From IMG/VR virus record IMGVR_UViG_3300044451_000175, positions 1-64,000 of that record: 64,000 nt of DNA. One strand, 5' to 3'. This DNA is from a virus. The translations under genes and the position numbers were made by a program. Shown piece after piece: positions 16,251 through 24,397 of the stretch. The notes beneath the pieces are model-generated. The model was not told where the DNA came from. It made no database searches and saw nothing but the letters and a program-made list of their open reading frames with translations. How positions within the stretch are numbered: position 1 is the stretch's first letter; each line of letters starts with the position of its first letter.

Positions 16251-16781
16251 ATGTTCGCAATCTTCTCCGGTCAGCACGACGATCATCAACTCGACGGCAT
16301 ATTTTCGACGCAAGAGAAAGCCGATGCCGCTCTTGTCGAAGTCTCGAAGATCCGCGACCATGCTGTCATTTCTCAAATCGTTGTTGACGAGTTGTGCGGG
16401 CGAAAAGCGATCCCTCATTGGCGTGCAACAGTAAACGTGGCTACTGGTGAGCTTTTGTTCGACAAAGAAGACGGATCGTATCGATTCTACGAGGGTGTGA
16501 GTTACAACTGGGAAGATGCTCCCTACCCCGAACTCGACACTTATGTCAATGTGATTCAGATAATCCCTTACCGTCACAACGGCTACATCCCGAAAAACTT
16601 CTCAGTCTTCTCGGCCAAAAGTCAGGAAGCCGCAAGAGAGTTGGCGCTTGCGGCGTGGGCGGAACTGAATCGGAGGCTCGATTTAAGCAAGATCTACCAC
16701 GCGACCGGCTCGATCTGGTATCCGAAGGAATTGACCGAAAAACTGTACGAAGACGGGGTTTGCAAATTCCCTTCGGCTTGA
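16251..16781 (+). CDS. Unknown protein, 176 residues
   Basis: It begins M-F-A-I-F-S-G-Q-H-D-D, a short beta strand then helix pattern, with a K-A-D-A-A-L helix near 27 and a second half rich in Tyr/Trp/Asn. The ATG at 16251 has AGAGG upstream; an in-frame start 36 nt earlier lies in the tmRNA terminator and is rejected. No family is recognised. Confidence 0.6.
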   Translation: MFAIFSGQHDDHQLDGIFSTQEKADAALVEVSKIRDHAVISQIVVDELCGRKAIPHWRATVNVATGELLFDKEDGSYRFYEGVSYNWEDAPYPELDTYVNVIQIIPYRHNGYIPKNFSVFSAKSQEAARELALAAWAELNRRLDLSKIYHATGSIWYPKELTEKLYEDGVCKFPSA

Positions 16782-16814
16782 TCGGTCTATATTGTCGTCG
16801 TGGTGACTGCTGGC

Positions 16815-16843
16815 TTGTTCGTGACCTCCCTTTCTGATAGACT
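16815..16843 (+). promoter_or_regulatory. Sigma-70-type promoter
   Basis: TTGTTC at 16815-16820, a 17-nt spacer, and TAGACT at 16838-16843, 30 nt before the next start codon. Confidence 0.5.
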
Positions 16844-16873
16844 TTCAAAGTCACTCAGTTACGGAGTTTAGCG

Positions 16874-17131
16874 ATGTTTTCCAAAGCCGGTCACTGGATT
16901 TCTTACAAGTGGTTCTCGTTCATCCTCTGGGCCTTTCCCAGTCGCGCCGAACGGTTCCACGAACGTAAAGGTATGAGAAGGGCAATCGGCGGGCGGTGGG
17001 GTCTGTGGGAAGTTGACATGGGCGGCTGGATGGGGAAGTTTCACATCTGGTTGCGATCCCAATGCGAACACTACCCTTCCCCGCCGTTCGCCACCTCAAC
17101 TGAACCTCTGGAAACGGAAGAGTACAAATGA
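16874..17131 (+). CDS. Small unknown protein
   Basis: 85 residues, aromatic and basic in the N-terminal two thirds (W-I-S-Y-K-W-F-S-F-I-L-W near 8-19 may be amphipathic or membrane-associated). Its stop overlaps the start of the lipoprotein gene (ATGA), suggesting a coupled pair. No family is recognised. Confidence 0.55.
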   Translation: MFSKAGHWISYKWFSFILWAFPSRAERFHERKGMRRAIGGRWGLWEVDMGGWMGKFHIWLRSQCEHYPSPPFATSTEPLETEEYK

Positions 17132-17523
17132 AGCGTCTCATCTTGGCCGTCGCCCTGTTCGCTCTCGTCGGCTGCGGCCCGACTCTGTACGAACTGAAAC
17201 AACGTACCACCTCGGATTTGAACGTCATCGCTCAAGAGTGGGACGGGAAGGCGAATCCCCCCGATCTGAAGGGCCGGCTCGATCCGTGGGGCAACCAGTA
17301 CCAAGCCGCCGTGACAAAGGAAAAGCTCAACTACAAGTTGAGCGTCCGGTCGCCCGGACCAGATCGTCTGCCGTACAATTCTGATGATCTTGTCGTCACG
17401 CGACAAGCCGCTCACGGCGAAACCACACAGAATCTCGAAAACGAGGGATTCTTTTACTCCATCTCGAAGGGCATCTTTGGCGGCGCACGCGACGGCGTCA
17501 CCGGCAAAGAGTCCAAAAAGTGA
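17128..17523 (+). CDS. Lipoprotein with pseudopilin (GspG-like) C-terminal motif
   Basis: 131 residues. A short signal ends in a lipobox, L-V-G-C (Cys16), so it should be an exported lipoprotein. The region D-P-W-G-N-Q-Y-Q (about 50-57) followed by V-R-S-P-G-P-D-R-L-P-Y-N-S-D-D-L (about 75-90) matches the calcium-binding C-terminal part of type II secretion major pseudopilins, but there is no pilin-type N-terminal helix. It may be a surface protein borrowed from a secretion system, or a decoy for it; that is inference. Confidence 0.7.
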   Translation: MKRLILAVALFALVGCGPTLYELKQRTTSDLNVIAQEWDGKANPPDLKGRLDPWGNQYQAAVTKEKLNYKLSVRSPGPDRLPYNSDDLVVTRQAAHGETTQNLENEGFFYSISKGIFGGARDGVTGKESKK

Positions 17524-17558
17524 TCAGCCCGAACCTCTAACGACCGGATGAGGACAAT

Positions 17559-18041
17559 ATGTCACTCGTACTTTCCAGCAGCAACCCTCGCGTCCGCGTG
17601 AAGACCTACGGCTTCGCCGAGGAAGTGGTCACGATTACATGTGAGGATCAGTGGAAGCCGCCGTTCCGACAAGTGGACGTGCCGATCAAGAAGTTCCTAC
17701 AAATGGCGACAAGCTTCTTCCAGAGCTACGTCAGCGGCCAAGAAGCGCCGGCGTCAATTCGGATGTGTGGGGACCGGGTGCTGATGAATCTGGCCGAAGG
17801 GTGTCTGTTCGACGTGGCGGCGTGTGATTTGTTTCACATGATTCGCTACGTCATGACCAACACCGACGTGCGGCCTAACGACCCAAGACACCAGTTCTTC
17901 GAGTCGTGCAAGAGTCTGCCGAGGCCGAAATCGGAGGCGAACGGCACCGTGGACGTGATGATTCGATTCTTACAGGACGCCAAGATCGTGCCGGGCTTCA
18001 ATACCCACCTCGGCAATAATTCAACTCGATACCAAGTCTAG
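17559..18041 (+). CDS. Unknown protein, 160 residues
   Basis: I do not recognise it. There is a beta-rich N-terminal half (V-R-V-K-T-Y-G-F, E-V-V-T-I-T-C-E-D) and a helical C-terminal half. Cys residues at about 29, 72 and 84 are scattered without a metal motif. GAGGA precedes the ATG. It lies upstream of the AAA+ ATPase but has a promoter between, so it is probably separate. Confidence 0.55.
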   Translation: MSLVLSSSNPRVRVKTYGFAEEVVTITCEDQWKPPFRQVDVPIKKFLQMATSFFQSYVSGQEAPASIRMCGDRVLMNLAEGCLFDVAACDLFHMIRYVMTNTDVRPNDPRHQFFESCKSLPRPKSEANGTVDVMIRFLQDAKIVPGFNTHLGNNSTRYQV

Positions 18042-18042
18042 G

Positions 18043-18072
18043 TTGGATTCTTTGTTTATGGTCTGTTATACT
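18043..18072 (+). promoter_or_regulatory. Sigma-70-type promoter before the AAA+ gene
   Basis: TTGGAT at 18043-18048, an 18-nt spacer, and TATACT at 18067-18072, 28 nt before the start codon; CAGGAGG lies between. Confidence 0.6.
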
Positions 18073-18100
18073 TCCTGAGTCACCACTCAGGAGGTATGAC

Positions 18101-19150
18101 ATGAGCGACGACAAAGAACTCAACGATATACTCGACGCTTCGCCCTCTCGCCGTCGTCGGCGGGACAGGGCCGACCACGACGAATCTCCCGCCGTCTGCG
18201 AAAAAGGGGTCGATCCCGACGCATGGTCGCGGAGCAACGTTCAATGGACGAGCGGCGACGACCTCCGCTTCATCCCCGCCGCAAAGACGTGCCGTAAGCT
18301 TCCGCCCGGCGCATACGAAATCAAGTCCAATCCGAACGTCGGCACTTACTTCGAGAAGATCCCCGTCAGCATCGACGGGCTGGTGCGGTTTCCCCAAGCC
18401 AACACCGACAAGGTGCTTCTGGAGATCCAGAAGTTCTGGGAACGCGAAGCACTGTTCCGCGAGTACCGTCAGACCTACAAACGCGGCATCCTGATGTGGG
18501 GACCGCCCGGCGGCGGTAAGTCATGCTGCATCAAGTTCGTGATGAAGGACGTGATCGAGGAACGCAAGGGCATCGTGATCAAGTTCACGAACCCGCACAT
18601 GTTCGTTGAGGGCATGCGGATTCTGCGTGAGATCGAGCCGAACACGCCGGTCGTGGTGCTGCTCGAAGACATCGACTCGACCATCGAGCGGTGGAGCGAG
18701 ACGGAAGTTCTCAACATCCTCGACGGCGTGGACAAGATCGACCGCGTGGTCTTCCTCGCGACCACCAACTACCCCGAACTCCTCGGCGCGAGAATCATCA
18801 ACCGGCCGAGCCGCTTCGACAAGCGGTTCAAGATCGACAAGCCGAACCCGGAATCGCGGATGATCTTCCTCAAGCACATCCTGTGCGACGAGGCGCGGGC
18901 GGCGAAAGAGAAACTGACCCCCGAAAAGCGGGAGCAGTTTATCAAGAAGCGTGCCGCCGAACTGGGCATCAATCTCGACAAGTGGGTGCGGGACTCGGAC
19001 GGCTTCAGCATCTCGCACCTGAAGGAACTGTTCATCGCCGTCATCATCCTCGGCGACGAGTACGCCGACGCCATCAAGACCCTGAAGTCGATGAAGGATC
19101 AGATCAGGCACGGCGACGACGACGGCACCACGAAGATGGGCTTCATTTGA
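18101..19150 (+). CDS. AAA+ ATPase
   Basis: 349 residues. An Asp/Arg-rich flexible N-terminus is followed by an AAA+ module: Walker A G-P-P-G-G-G-K-S (134-141), Walker B V-V-V-L-L-E-D-I-D-S (about 184-193), a sensor-1 region A-T-T-N-Y-P-E and an arginine-finger-type N-R-P-S-R-F-D. It is closest in look to single-ring FtsH/Bcs1-type ATPases; the substrate is unknown. It may remodel proteins for replication or feed the ClpP-like protease. An 18-bp hairpin follows. Confidence 0.8.
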   Translation: MSDDKELNDILDASPSRRRRRDRADHDESPAVCEKGVDPDAWSRSNVQWTSGDDLRFIPAAKTCRKLPPGAYEIKSNPNVGTYFEKIPVSIDGLVRFPQANTDKVLLEIQKFWEREALFREYRQTYKRGILMWGPPGGGKSCCIKFVMKDVIEERKGIVIKFTNPHMFVEGMRILREIEPNTPVVVLLEDIDSTIERWSETEVLNILDGVDKIDRVVFLATTNYPELLGARIINRPSRFDKRFKIDKPNPESRMIFLKHILCDEARAAKEKLTPEKREQFIKKRAAELGINLDKWVRDSDGFSISHLKELFIAVIILGDEYADAIKTLKSMKDQIRHGDDDGTTKMGFI

Positions 19151-19159
19151 AGCGGCGGT

Positions 19160-19202
19160 CAATGCAAGAACCCGGCCGCAGAATGGCCGGGTTCTTGCAT
19201 TG
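19160..19202 (+). terminator. Long perfect hairpin after the AAA+ gene
   Basis: An 18-bp perfect stem (CAATGCAAGAACCCGGCC with its complement) with a 7-nt loop. There is no T-run, so it could be a processing or termination signal. The right arm overlaps the -35 of the dnaE-C promoter. Confidence 0.6.
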
Positions 19203-19228
19203 ACAACACAAAGAAACCCATCGATAAT
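19200..19228 (+). promoter_or_regulatory. Strong sigma-70-type promoter of dnaE-C
   Basis: Consensus TTGACA at 19200-19205, a 17-nt spacer, and GATAAT at 19223-19228. Thus the C-terminal polymerase half is expressed from its own promoter. Confidence 0.75.
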
Positions 19229-19257
19229 TTGCTGTCCACCAGCCAGCGAGATCAATC

Positions 19258-22113
19258 ATGAAGAACGAGGAAGTTGACACACTTCGCATGATGTGCAAGG
19301 ACGCCCTCGCCGCACGCAACCTTCAAAACTGCCCGATTCACACCAAGCGACTGAAGTGGGAGATCGCCGAGATCAAGGCCCAAGACGAGGCCGCGTACTT
19401 CATCGACCTTCACGCCCGTGGCGTGAAGTACCCCAAGAACGAAAACAACCTTCTCGTCGCGTGGCTGCTCGGCATCTGCGACGACTATGAGATCGAGAAA
19501 GACCCTGAGTGCAACTACGGGGAGTTCCCCGACATTGACGTGGACTACCTCAAGGTGGTCCGCGACTACCTGAAGAACGAGTGGGCGTTGAAGGAGTTCG
19601 ACGGCCAGGGCTTCCATACTTGCAGCATCGGCAACTACAACACCTTCGGGATCAAGCAGGGCTTCATCGAGTGCGCGGTCACCTACGGGGAAGACCGCCA
19701 CGAGATCAACGCCATCACCAAGCAACTCAAACTCAAGGACGACGAGGGCAAGGGGCTGACGTTCGACAAGGCTCTCGAACTGTATCCCGAACTCAAGGCG
19801 TATTCCGAGAAGTACCCGCACATCGCGCGGGCGGTGAAGAAGATGCTTCACCGAAACAAGAACATGGGGAAGCACGCGGGCGGTCTGATCATCGCCGACA
19901 GCCCCATCGACAACCTCGTGCCGCTCGTCAAGAACGCGAAGGACGGGAGCATCAGTTCGGCGTGGGTGGAGGGTCTGCACGGTCAGGACTTGGGGCCGGT
20001 AGGTCTGATCAAGTTCGACATGCTCGTCATCGCGGACCTTGAACGGATCGCGATGATCAACCGGATCATCAAGAAGCGGCACGGGCTTCAGGGCGTGTGC
20101 GCCAAGCCGGAAACGCCGGACTGGGACTGGAGCGACGGCAGCTACCGCCACGACCCGAAGACCCTCGAACTGGCGAACAAGGCCGACCTTCTGGGCATCT
20201 TCCAGTTCGACTCGGACGGGATTCGGAAGTTGGTCCGCGAGGGCGGGGTGACCAACTTCCGCGACATCGTCGCGTACAGTGCGATCTACCGGCCCGGCCC
20301 GCTCAACATGAAGATGGACAAGGCGTACACCGAGCGGAAGCACGGCCGGGAGGAGTACACCGTACACCAACTGCTCGAAAAGTACCTCGGCTACACCTAC
20401 GGTGTCATGTGCTTCCAAGAGCAGGTAATGCAGATGCTCCACTTCGCGGGCAACATCCCGCTGAAGGATACCTACGCCGTCGTCAAAGCCATCGCCAAGA
20501 AGAAGGTCAAGGGTTTCGCCAAGTACAAAGAAAAGTTCATGAAGAACGCGGCGGTCAATCTCGGCCTGACCGAAGAACAGGTTGTCCACCTGTGGGGTCA
20601 GATCGAGAGCTTCGCCGAGTACGGTTTCAACCGCTCGCACAGTTGTGCGTACAGCTACATATCGGCGCGTCTGCTGTATCAGAAGGCCAACTACCCGTTG
20701 GAGTTCTGGGCCGGCACGCTCGCGTGCGAAGAAGACACTGACACGCTGAACCTGTACCGCCGTCAGGCTCAACGGGCCGGGGTGTCGCCGAACTACATCG
20801 ACCTGAACAAGAGCCACCACACTTTCAGCATCTGCGACGAAGACAATCAGATCTACATGGGCTTCGGAAACATCAAGGGCGTGGGCGAAGCCGCCGCCCG
20901 GAAGATCGTGGAGGTGCGAGAGGCGGGCGGGCCGTTCAAGGGCATCGAAGATTTCATGCTGCGGTACGGAACCGACGCGAAAGTTCTCCGCGCCCTCATC
21001 GGGTTGAGACTGTTCAAGGAAAGCGACCCAGTGACGCTCGCGAAGTTCGTGGAGAACTACAAGGAGTACATCACCAAGCAGCGGCAGCGGCACCAGCGGT
21101 ACAAGGACAGCATGGAACGCTACGACGCCAAGATCAAAGAACTGGTTCCGACCAATCTCCACCCTTTCATTTACCGGGACGGTTTCCTAGACAGCGTTCA
21201 GAAGAAGCTCGACAAGGACTTGGAGAAGGAAGTCGAGATCGAGGAAGAGTACGAAACTGGCGAGACGCAAGAGATCGAAAAGGTCGTTCGCGTTCCGAAG
21301 AATGACAACAGCGAGGCTTACGAGGCCGGCGAAGACATTCTTGTTTACGAGGCCGGCGAGGGCGATCAGGACTACGAGGACGTTGAAGCGTACACCGAGG
21401 TTGTCGAGAAGGTGACCGTTCCGGTGATGGCCACTCGGATCATCAAGAAGCTGAAGAAGTACAACCCGTATAAGCAATTGAAGAAGGAGTTTCAGTTGCG
21501 GGCGCGGACCATGAGCCAGTACGTCGAGCGGAACGAAGAAGAGGCGAAGAACACGCCGAGTCTGGCGACGTTCAATTCGTCGTCCGTCACCATCGACCCG
21601 AAATACGTCGCCCTGCTCCGCTCGCGGTTGCAGTCCGAGGTGACGTATCTGGGGTTCGAGTGGCAGACGGAGATGGAACGCAGCCCGGATTTCAACCCAG
21701 ACACGCCGCACACTTACGACGACGCGGAGATTCTGGCTTCGCAGGGGAAGAGTACCGTGATGCTGGACGGCCAGATCATGGAAGTGCAAAGTAAATTGGC
21801 GAAGAACAAGCGGACGAAGTACCACTCTCTTGTATTGATAGACGCACTCGGTCGGCGCGGGTACATCAACGTATGGTCGGACGACTGGGAGCGGTGCAAG
21901 GACATTCTCAAGAAGGGGAACTTGGTCCGCTTGGTGGTCCGACAGCCCACCAAAGGATTCAGCAGCTACTCGCTGTGGTCCCCTCGCGACCGTCGCAGCG
22001 GTCTGGGCGGTGTCGTCCAAGCCGTCCGTCTGATGAAGGCGGAAGAAGAAACGCTGTCGGAAGACGACTTCGAGAAGAAGATGACCGAATTAACCGGGGA
22101 GACAGATGAGTGA
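19258..22113 (+). CDS. dnaE: DNA polymerase III alpha subunit, C-terminal half (catalytic palm, fingers, OB domain)
   Basis: 951 residues. The N-terminal ~85 residues repeat, in degenerate form, the palm segment that also ends the other half (R-L-K-W-E-I then L-L-V-A-W-L-L-G-I), but the G-P-G-R-G-S loop is lost. The catalytic motif F-P-D-I-D-V-D-Y is near 88-95 and the third Asp lies in V-G-L-I-K-F-D-M-L near 250. K-H-A-G-G-L-I-I-A, R-P-G-P-L-N-M-K-M and F-N-R-S-H-S-C-A-Y follow as in DnaE, then a helix-hairpin-helix region (G-I-G/G-V-G-E-A) and an OB-like domain near 830-930. It has no PHP domain. It should need the 12411 product to rebuild a complete palm. Confidence 0.88.
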   Translation: MKNEEVDTLRMMCKDALAARNLQNCPIHTKRLKWEIAEIKAQDEAAYFIDLHARGVKYPKNENNLLVAWLLGICDDYEIEKDPECNYGEFPDIDVDYLKVVRDYLKNEWALKEFDGQGFHTCSIGNYNTFGIKQGFIECAVTYGEDRHEINAITKQLKLKDDEGKGLTFDKALELYPELKAYSEKYPHIARAVKKMLHRNKNMGKHAGGLIIADSPIDNLVPLVKNAKDGSISSAWVEGLHGQDLGPVGLIKFDMLVIADLERIAMINRIIKKRHGLQGVCAKPETPDWDWSDGSYRHDPKTLELANKADLLGIFQFDSDGIRKLVREGGVTNFRDIVAYSAIYRPGPLNMKMDKAYTERKHGREEYTVHQLLEKYLGYTYGVMCFQEQVMQMLHFAGNIPLKDTYAVVKAIAKKKVKGFAKYKEKFMKNAAVNLGLTEEQVVHLWGQIESFAEYGFNRSHSCAYSYISARLLYQKANYPLEFWAGTLACEEDTDTLNLYRRQAQRAGVSPNYIDLNKSHHTFSICDEDNQIYMGFGNIKGVGEAAARKIVEVREAGGPFKGIEDFMLRYGTDAKVLRALIGLRLFKESDPVTLAKFVENYKEYITKQRQRHQRYKDSMERYDAKIKELVPTNLHPFIYRDGFLDSVQKKLDKDLEKEVEIEEEYETGETQEIEKVVRVPKNDNSEAYEAGEDILVYEAGEGDQDYEDVEAYTEVVEKVTVPVMATRIIKKLKKYNPYKQLKKEFQLRARTMSQYVERNEEEAKNTPSLATFNSSSVTIDPKYVALLRSRLQSEVTYLGFEWQTEMERSPDFNPDTPHTYDDAEILASQGKSTVMLDGQIMEVQSKLAKNKRTKYHSLVLIDALGRRGYINVWSDDWERCKDILKKGNLVRLVVRQPTKGFSSYSLWSPRDRRSGLGGVVQAVRLMKAEEETLSEDDFEKKMTELTGETDE

Positions 22114-22675
22114 CATTGTGATCACCAACGAGAATTTCAGCCAGCACTTCCACGACGTGCGGACCAACAGTCCCAAACGCGGGCAGGTGATGGCTCGGTA
22201 CGCTGCCACGGCCGAACTGGTGGACGGCGATTTGAAGCGGGACATCATCGACATGTTGTGCCTGCACGAGCAGATCGAGTCGGTCATGAAGATCCTCCGC
22301 AAGCTCGCCGGCGCGACGGAAAAGGATGCCATCAAGATCCCGCTGGAGATGTCGCGTGACCTGTTGACGATGACGCCCGACGAGGTGGCCGCGAAGCCCT
22401 ATCCTTACGTCTGTGAGTTCTTCTTCTATACGAAGAAGGAACTGATCCCGGTCGATCCGCACTGGACGTGTATCAGCATCGACAACTTGGAGCAATTCCT
22501 CGACGCGGCCGACAACAAGTGCAAAATGACTGCCCGCGTCCTTTCTGACGAGGAGAAACCGAAGGTCGAGCCTACATACGGGCATGACGAAGCAGGAAGC
22601 TCCGGTACGGCGTGTACTGACGACAGAGAGGCCGAGGCCGGGTCAATTTTCGACATCGATCCAAGCACACCCTGA
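22106..22675 (+). CDS. Unknown protein, 189 residues
   Basis: It starts inside the end of dnaE-C (8-nt overlap, GGGGAG site), so it is co-translated with the polymerase half. The body is helical (about 1-110) with a central Y-P-Y-V-C-E-F-F-F region; the last 35 residues are low-complexity acidic/Ser and overlap the next gene by 92 nt in another frame. No family is recognised. Confidence 0.6.
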   Translation: MSDIVITNENFSQHFHDVRTNSPKRGQVMARYAATAELVDGDLKRDIIDMLCLHEQIESVMKILRKLAGATEKDAIKIPLEMSRDLLTMTPDEVAAKPYPYVCEFFFYTKKELIPVDPHWTCISIDNLEQFLDAADNKCKMTARVLSDEEKPKVEPTYGHDEAGSSGTACTDDREAEAGSIFDIDPSTP

Positions 22676-23123
22676 CGGCACGATGGTTTCCGGTCAGTGG
22701 TGGGACTGTCGGGAGTTGTTTCAAGAAGACTTTACGAAGCGGACGACCACAATTCTGTTAGCGCACCGGCAAGGTCACTTCAATCGAGTCAGGTCTTTCG
22801 TGTCTCTGGCCGAAGAGATCCTCGGCGTCTCGAACTCCGAGATCGGGCCGACACAACGCAAAACGATCAGCCACATCCTCCCATCGGACTTTTGGGTGAA
22901 CTGTCCGATGAGGAGGAGCTTGTTTTCCATCTTGTTGCGTGTGGCCTTGAAGTACGAGGGTGATTTTGACGAGGCTGTTGAGAAGAACCACTACGCTCAG
23001 AAAACCAAACCGGCCATCGAGCGGTTCTTTGCGGGCTACACCCACTACACCGGGCGGATGACCGGCTGGTGCGACCAGTTCGCCGGCCGATCTTCCAAGA
23101 GAGTCGAGAGATTGTTGGTGTGA
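22584..23123 (+). CDS. Unknown protein, paralogue of the 51586 product
   Basis: 179 residues. It shares with the protein at 51586 an N-terminal V-L-x(5-6)-P-G-x-F pattern and a core F-W-x-[DN]-C-x-x-R-R-S-L-x-[TS]-I-L-L-R, then T-K-P-A-[IV]-x-R-F-x-x-G-[FY]-T. The N-terminal similarity supports the ATG at 22584 although it lies 92 nt inside the preceding gene. The function is unknown. Confidence 0.65.
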   Translation: MTKQEAPVRRVLTTERPRPGQFSTSIQAHPDGTMVSGQWWDCRELFQEDFTKRTTTILLAHRQGHFNRVRSFVSLAEEILGVSNSEIGPTQRKTISHILPSDFWVNCPMRRSLFSILLRVALKYEGDFDEAVEKNHYAQKTKPAIERFFAGYTHYTGRMTGWCDQFAGRSSKRVERLLV

Positions 23124-23164
23124 GCTTCTAAATAGTTGGTGCCTAAGCACGCAAAGGATGAACA

Positions 23165-23824
23165 ATGAGCAAAATACTTGGACCGGAATTTGACGACTGG
23201 GTCGCACAATGGGAGAAGGCGCAATCTGACGGCACGTTCGAGAACGCGCCGAAGCCGCCCGTTCAAAACAACAACAGTTTCTTCGGCATGAACTATTCGA
23301 CCGAGGATTCCGACCTTCCGCCGGGCGATGCGGACACCCAATACTGGAACCAAGTTTACCAGCGTTCCGACCATTCCGGCCAAGCCCCGGACATCGCCGC
23401 TCCAGAAGAGATGTTGACCGAAACCAAGAAAAAGCCGGTCGAGAAGAAGCCGGAACCGCCCAAGAAGAAGGTCAAGCCCCTACCCGAACGGCGTCCGCTG
23501 AACGAAGAGGCCGTCGATCCGAACATCAAGAAGATCGTGAAGGGCAACCAAAACAGTCCGAACCCGATTTACTACTACAGTGCCGGCAAGGACCAAGAGC
23601 CGCACGTCACGCCGAACTTCACTGACGGCCCGAAGATGCGCGAACTGATCGACCTCAAGTTGAAAGTTCACGCTCTGGAAGGCAAGGTCAACACTATGAT
23701 TGGAGAAGGTAAGCCCGACACGCAGGTGGACAAAGTCGAGAGGGAACTTCGCAAAATTCGTGAAAAGCTCGATGAACTGAGCGACACCTTGAACGGCGGA
23801 TGGGCAGGCTCAATAGAGGACTAA
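23165..23824 (+). CDS. Unknown protein with Pro/Lys linker and C-terminal coiled coil
   Basis: 219 residues. The N-terminal segment (1-60) is polar; a P-E-P-P-K-K-K-V-K-P linker lies near 95-110; a coiled coil occupies about 155-205 (L-K-L-K-V-H-A-L-E-G-K-V heptads). It could be an oligomeric structural or adaptor protein. The site AAAGGATG precedes the start. No family is recognised. Confidence 0.6.
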   Translation: MSKILGPEFDDWVAQWEKAQSDGTFENAPKPPVQNNNSFFGMNYSTEDSDLPPGDADTQYWNQVYQRSDHSGQAPDIAAPEEMLTETKKKPVEKKPEPPKKKVKPLPERRPLNEEAVDPNIKKIVKGNQNSPNPIYYYSAGKDQEPHVTPNFTDGPKMRELIDLKLKVHALEGKVNTMIGEGKPDTQVDKVERELRKIREKLDELSDTLNGGWAGSIED

Positions 23825-23827
23825 CTC

Positions 23828-24376
23828 ATGGCGTTGAAACCCTGGACCGCACCAGAAACGGTCAACAAGTTGCTCGAAAAAGTCTTTGACAAACACCACG
23901 GCGACCGACTGACTAACCTGAAGATCTCAGTTAGTTTTGACGATTCCAAGCCGTTCGCCAAGAACAAGATGAATCTCGGAAAACTGGTGAAGGTCAGGGA
24001 TCTTGACAAGTTGCACATGTCCGTCAAGTACGACTACTACGTCGTGGTTTCTTCGGATTTGTGGCACTCGGCGTTGAACGATCACCAGCGGGAAGCCTAT
24101 ATTGACCTGCACCTGACCCGATTGGCTCCCGAATACCAGCCCGTGACCGTTGTCGAGGGCAAGAAAAAGAAGGTGGTGAAGGACCAGTGGGGTCGGGTAG
24201 AATACACAAAGGATCTCAAGCTGGATGCTAACGGCGATCCGATATGGCGTGTGTCGCCGATTGACCTCTACACTTGTGCCGAAAACGCCCGCAAATACGG
24301 GCTTTGGCTTGAGGCGATGGAGGAGTTCGACGCGGCTTGTCGGCACGGGAAGGCCACTGCTAAGGACCAGCAGTAA
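23828..24376 (+). CDS. Putative phage metallopeptidase-like protein, active site degenerate
   Basis: 182 residues. The order W-H-x-x-L-N-D-H-Q-R-E-A-Y-I-D-L-H-L-T-R-L resembles phage putative metallopeptidases, whose usual motif is D-H-E-L-x-H; here the Glu and second His are missing, so catalysis is doubtful. The downstream K-K-K-K-V-V-K-D-Q-W-G-R stretch is basic. It follows the coiled-coil gene with 3-nt spacing, suggesting the same transcript. Confidence 0.5.
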   Translation: MALKPWTAPETVNKLLEKVFDKHHGDRLTNLKISVSFDDSKPFAKNKMNLGKLVKVRDLDKLHMSVKYDYYVVVSSDLWHSALNDHQREAYIDLHLTRLAPEYQPVTVVEGKKKKVVKDQWGRVEYTKDLKLDANGDPIWRVSPIDLYTCAENARKYGLWLEAMEEFDAACRHGKATAKDQQ

Positions 24377-24397
24377 GCCGCTATACCAGAGGGGAAA

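Noticed and set aside
13832-19258. Split intein joining the two dnaE halves
   Set aside because: No intein motifs at the C-terminus of the first half (ends K-K-E-E-A-A) or N-terminus of the second; the halves instead duplicate palm sequence.
19252-21162. 636-codon frame antisense to dnaE-C
   Set aside because: Opposite a gene with clear polymerase motifs; no motif or site of its own.
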